Shown: in pieces, positions 5,565 through 7,361 of the stretch
Layout: every line of letters starts with the position of its first letter
How positions within the stretch are numbered: the first letter of the stretch is position 1
DNA from: Alphaproteobacteria bacterium
Lineage (GTDB): Bacteria; Pseudomonadota; Alphaproteobacteria; Micropepsales; Micropepsaceae
Direction of reading: 5' to 3'
Assembly (NCBI GenBank): GCA_025935155.1
Contig: JAICVV010000097.1
Coordinates: forward strand, 1-7,361
DNA length: 7,361 nucleotides
Notes under the pieces: generated by a model
Seen by the model: only the letters and a program-made list of their open reading frames with translations
The model's database searches: none
Told to the model about the DNA's origin: nothing
Position numbers and translations under genes: made by a program

Positions 5565-7361
5565 CTAGGCTGCCTTGGGCAGAACGGGTTTCGAATCCGG
5601 CGCGGGCACAGGAAGCGGCACCATGATCGCCGCCGCCGGCTCGCGGAGATTGGAGCGCGCGCTCATCAGCGCGGTTACCGCAGTGGCGAGATAGGGCAGG
5701 CTCTGGATCGCCAGCATGCACATCCACAGGATTGCAGCGGGATCGTCGAAGCCGCGCCCGATCATCATGCCAACGATAGCCAGCATGCCGAGCGCCAGCA
5801 GCCCGGTTTCCTGCCACGCCAGCCGCAGCACTTGTCCAAGCGAGGCGGCATCCTCGCACTTCGGCGTGCGCAGGAACGGCTTCTTCGAGGTGAAGAGACC
5901 GGTCCACATCGCCTTCGCCACGGTGTGCGTCAGCGCCAGGCCCGCAATGGACGCGTACAGCGCGCCCTTCACGCCGGAGCGCACCTTCTTCGGATAAAGC
6001 AGCAAGGTTTTCGCGCTCTTGGCCGCGAACAGCGCAATAGCAGCGCCGGAGAGCGCCATCATCGGCACATCGAAATGGCGCGGCGCCACCGCCATCAACA
6101 CCGTCCATACCAGCGCGAACAGGGTGATGATCAGCGCCAGCCCATCCGAAATCCACGGCAGCCAGCCGCTGAGGAAATGGTAGCGCTGCGCCCAGCGCAG
6201 CTTCCGGCCGCCGAAGAAAATTGGACCGGCGTGGCGCTTCATGATCTGCATCGCGCCATATACCCAGCGATAACGCTGCGTCATGAATGCGCCGAGCGTG
6301 TCGGGTGTCAGTCCTTTGCCAAGGCTTTCGGGGATATAAGCCGCGCCAAAGCCAGCCTCGAACAGCTTGAGGCCGAGCTCGGTGTCTTCGGTGATACACC
6401 AGGTGCTCCAGCCGCCCACCTTTTCCAAAGCGCTGCGCCGCACGATCGTCATGGTGCCGTGCTGGATGATGGCGTCGCTTTCGTTCCGCTCCACCATACC
6501 GATATGGAAAAAGCCGCGATATTCCTCGTAGCACATCGACTTGAATGTGCTCTCCGCGCCGTCGCGATAATCCTGCGGGCCTTGCACCAGCGCCATCTCT
6601 GGCGCCGCGAAGTATGGCACGGCGCGGCGCAGCCAGAACGGTTCCACCTGGTAATCGCTATCGATGACGGCGATGAACTGCGCGCGATCGTCGGTGCGCG
6701 CCAATGCCTCATTCAGCGCGCCGGCCTTGTAGCCGCGCACACCATCCAGATGGAAAAAGCGGAAGCGTGCGCCAAGCGTGGCGCAATGCTCCTCAACCGG
6801 CCGCCAGACAGAAGCGTCCGGTGTGTTATTGTCGAGCAGGACGACCTCAAAATTTTCGTAATCGAGACGCGACAGCGCGTTCAGCGTCTCGATCACCATA
6901 GCCGGCGGTTCGTTGTAGGTGGGCACGTGAATTGAAACGAACGGTGCCTCTACTGGGATAGCGGCAGCAACGGCGCGGCGCTCCATGCGCCACAGGCTCG
7001 CCACCAGCTCGATTCCTTCCGTTAGAATCACGATGGCCGCGAGCAGAATCAGCGGCACCATGGCGAAGATCACGGCCAGATCGCTGGGCACGATGTATTC
7101 CAGACTTGTCGCGTCCAGCAGCACCAGCAATCCGGTGGTGATCAGCGCGACCAGCGCGCCCATCACAAGATAGCCCGGCTGGCGCACACGCGGCATTCTG
7201 CTGAGGATCAGCAATCCCAGCAGAAGCGAAAATATGCCGGCCAGAAATGCGTAGGTGCGCCACTGCGGGAAATTGCGCAGCATGCCGGTGAAGGTGAATT
7301 TGGGGTGGCCCTCAGCATCGAACAGGCCCCAATAGGCGCCGACCGCGCCCTCCATACCGCC
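5565..7361 (-). CDS. Membrane GT2 beta-glucan synthase, NdvB-like, with trace of an N-terminal GH17 domain (5' partial)
   Basis: The frame stays open to the window edge: two Gly codons precede the ATG at 7355, so that Met is probably internal. Counting from it, residues 1-24 (MEGAVGAYWGLFDAEGHPKF and on) resemble the end of a GH17 domain. Three membrane spans follow (about 36-52, 62-82, 92-112), then a cytoplasmic GT2 domain (about 135-375) with all processive-synthase motifs: D175 in LLDNNT, D232/D234 in IDSDYQ, TED at 322-324 and QRYRW at 360-364. Further spans lie at about 399-424, 431-452, 465-488, 515-533 and 540-566, with a Pro-rich tail at the end. GH17-membrane-GT2 fusions are the layout of Pseudomonas and Bradyrhizobium NdvB, which make cyclic beta-1,3(1,6)-glucans in the periplasm. 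I infer a similar glucan product; cellulose synthase is less likely, since no PilZ domain is seen. The gene converges on the FAD dehydrogenase with a 10-base gap. Confidence 0.92.
   Translation of the reverse strand, partial: GGMEGAVGAYWGLFDAEGHPKFTFTGMLRNFPQWRTYAFLAGIFSLLLGLLILSRMPRVRQPGYLVMGALVALITTGLLVLLDATSLEYIVPSDLAVIFAMVPLILLAAIVILTEGIELVASLWRMERRAVAAAIPVEAPFVSIHVPTYNEPPAMVIETLNALSRLDYENFEVVLLDNNTPDASVWRPVEEHCATLGARFRFFHLDGVRGYKAGALNEALARTDDRAQFIAVIDSDYQVEPFWLRRAVPYFAAPEMALVQGPQDYRDGAESTFKSMCYEEYRGFFHIGMVERNESDAIIQHGTMTIVRRSALEKVGGWSTWCITEDTELGLKLFEAGFGAAYIPESLGKGLTPDTLGAFMTQRYRWVYGAMQIMKRHAGPIFFGGRKLRWAQRYHFLSGWLPWISDGLALIITLFALVWTVLMAVAPRHFDVPMMALSGAAIALFAAKSAKTLLLYPKKVRSGVKGALYASIAGLALTHTVAKAMWTGLFTSKKPFLRTPKCEDAASLGQVLRLAWQETGLLALGMLAIVGMMIGRGFDDPAAILWMCMLAIQSLPYLATAVTALMSARSNLREPAAAIMVPLPVPAPDSKPVLPKAA

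Noticed and set aside
5458..6534. A 358-codon open frame on the minus strand overlapping the glucan synthase and the end of the FAD dehydrogenase
   Set aside because: It crosses the stop of the real gene in another frame and gives an Arg/Ala-rich translation with no motifs.
5832..6935. A 367-codon open frame on the plus strand opposite the glucan synthase
   Set aside because: It lies antisense to a gene with complete GT2 motifs; its translation is Arg/His-rich and low in recognisable motifs, as expected of a GC-rich shadow frame.
1..7361. Mobile elements, CRISPR arrays, toxin-antitoxin or phage-defence genes
   Set aside because: No transposase, integrase, terminal inverted repeats, spaced direct repeats or defence-type domains are visible on either strand.

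Overview
The window reads as chromosomal DNA of a GC-rich alphaproteobacterium. The strongest clues are a CarD/CdnL protein with the alphaproteobacterial type of C-terminal domain, a two-domain SNase-like secreted protein, a cytochrome b561/YceI pair and an NdvB-like glucan synthase. I cannot name the genus. The genes look like housekeeping and envelope functions. I see no phage, transposon, CRISPR, tRNA or rRNA, and no gene-free stretch longer than about 170 bases.

Layout from left to right. (1) 1-537, plus: 3' part of a carD/cdnL transcription factor gene, whose start lies before the window. (2) 570-593: a strong hairpin between two convergent genes, probably terminating both. (3) 595-1407, minus: an exported SNase-fold protein with an added C-terminal OB-like domain; several active-site positions look lost. 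(4) 1512-1748, plus: a small membrane or secreted protein of unknown function. (5) 1749-1918: a 170-base spacer with a weak hairpin and a 17-base dyad inside a possible promoter. (6) 1919-3072, plus: a di-haem cytochrome b561 and a periplasmic YceI protein, overlapping as ATGA. (7) 3073-3176: a short spacer with a 9-base tandem repeat and a possible promoter. (8) 3177-5554, plus: a full-length Sua5-type threonylcarbamoyl-AMP synthase (tRNA t6A) and an FAD-linked 2-hydroxyacid dehydrogenase of the D2HGDH/GlcD type, overlapping as GTGA. (9) 5565-7361, minus: a membrane GT2 synthase that runs off the right edge; its first visible residues look like the end of a GH17 domain, suggesting an NdvB-like beta-1,3-glucan synthase.

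The plus-strand genes from 1919 to 5554 lie close together. They probably form two translationally coupled pairs: a membrane electron-transfer/lipid-binding pair, and a tRNA-modification/hydroxyacid-oxidation pair with no obvious biochemical link. I did not find a clearly novel multi-gene system. The points most worth following up are the degenerate SNase-like protein, the GH17-GT2 fusion at the edge, the small ORF and the short intergenic elements.
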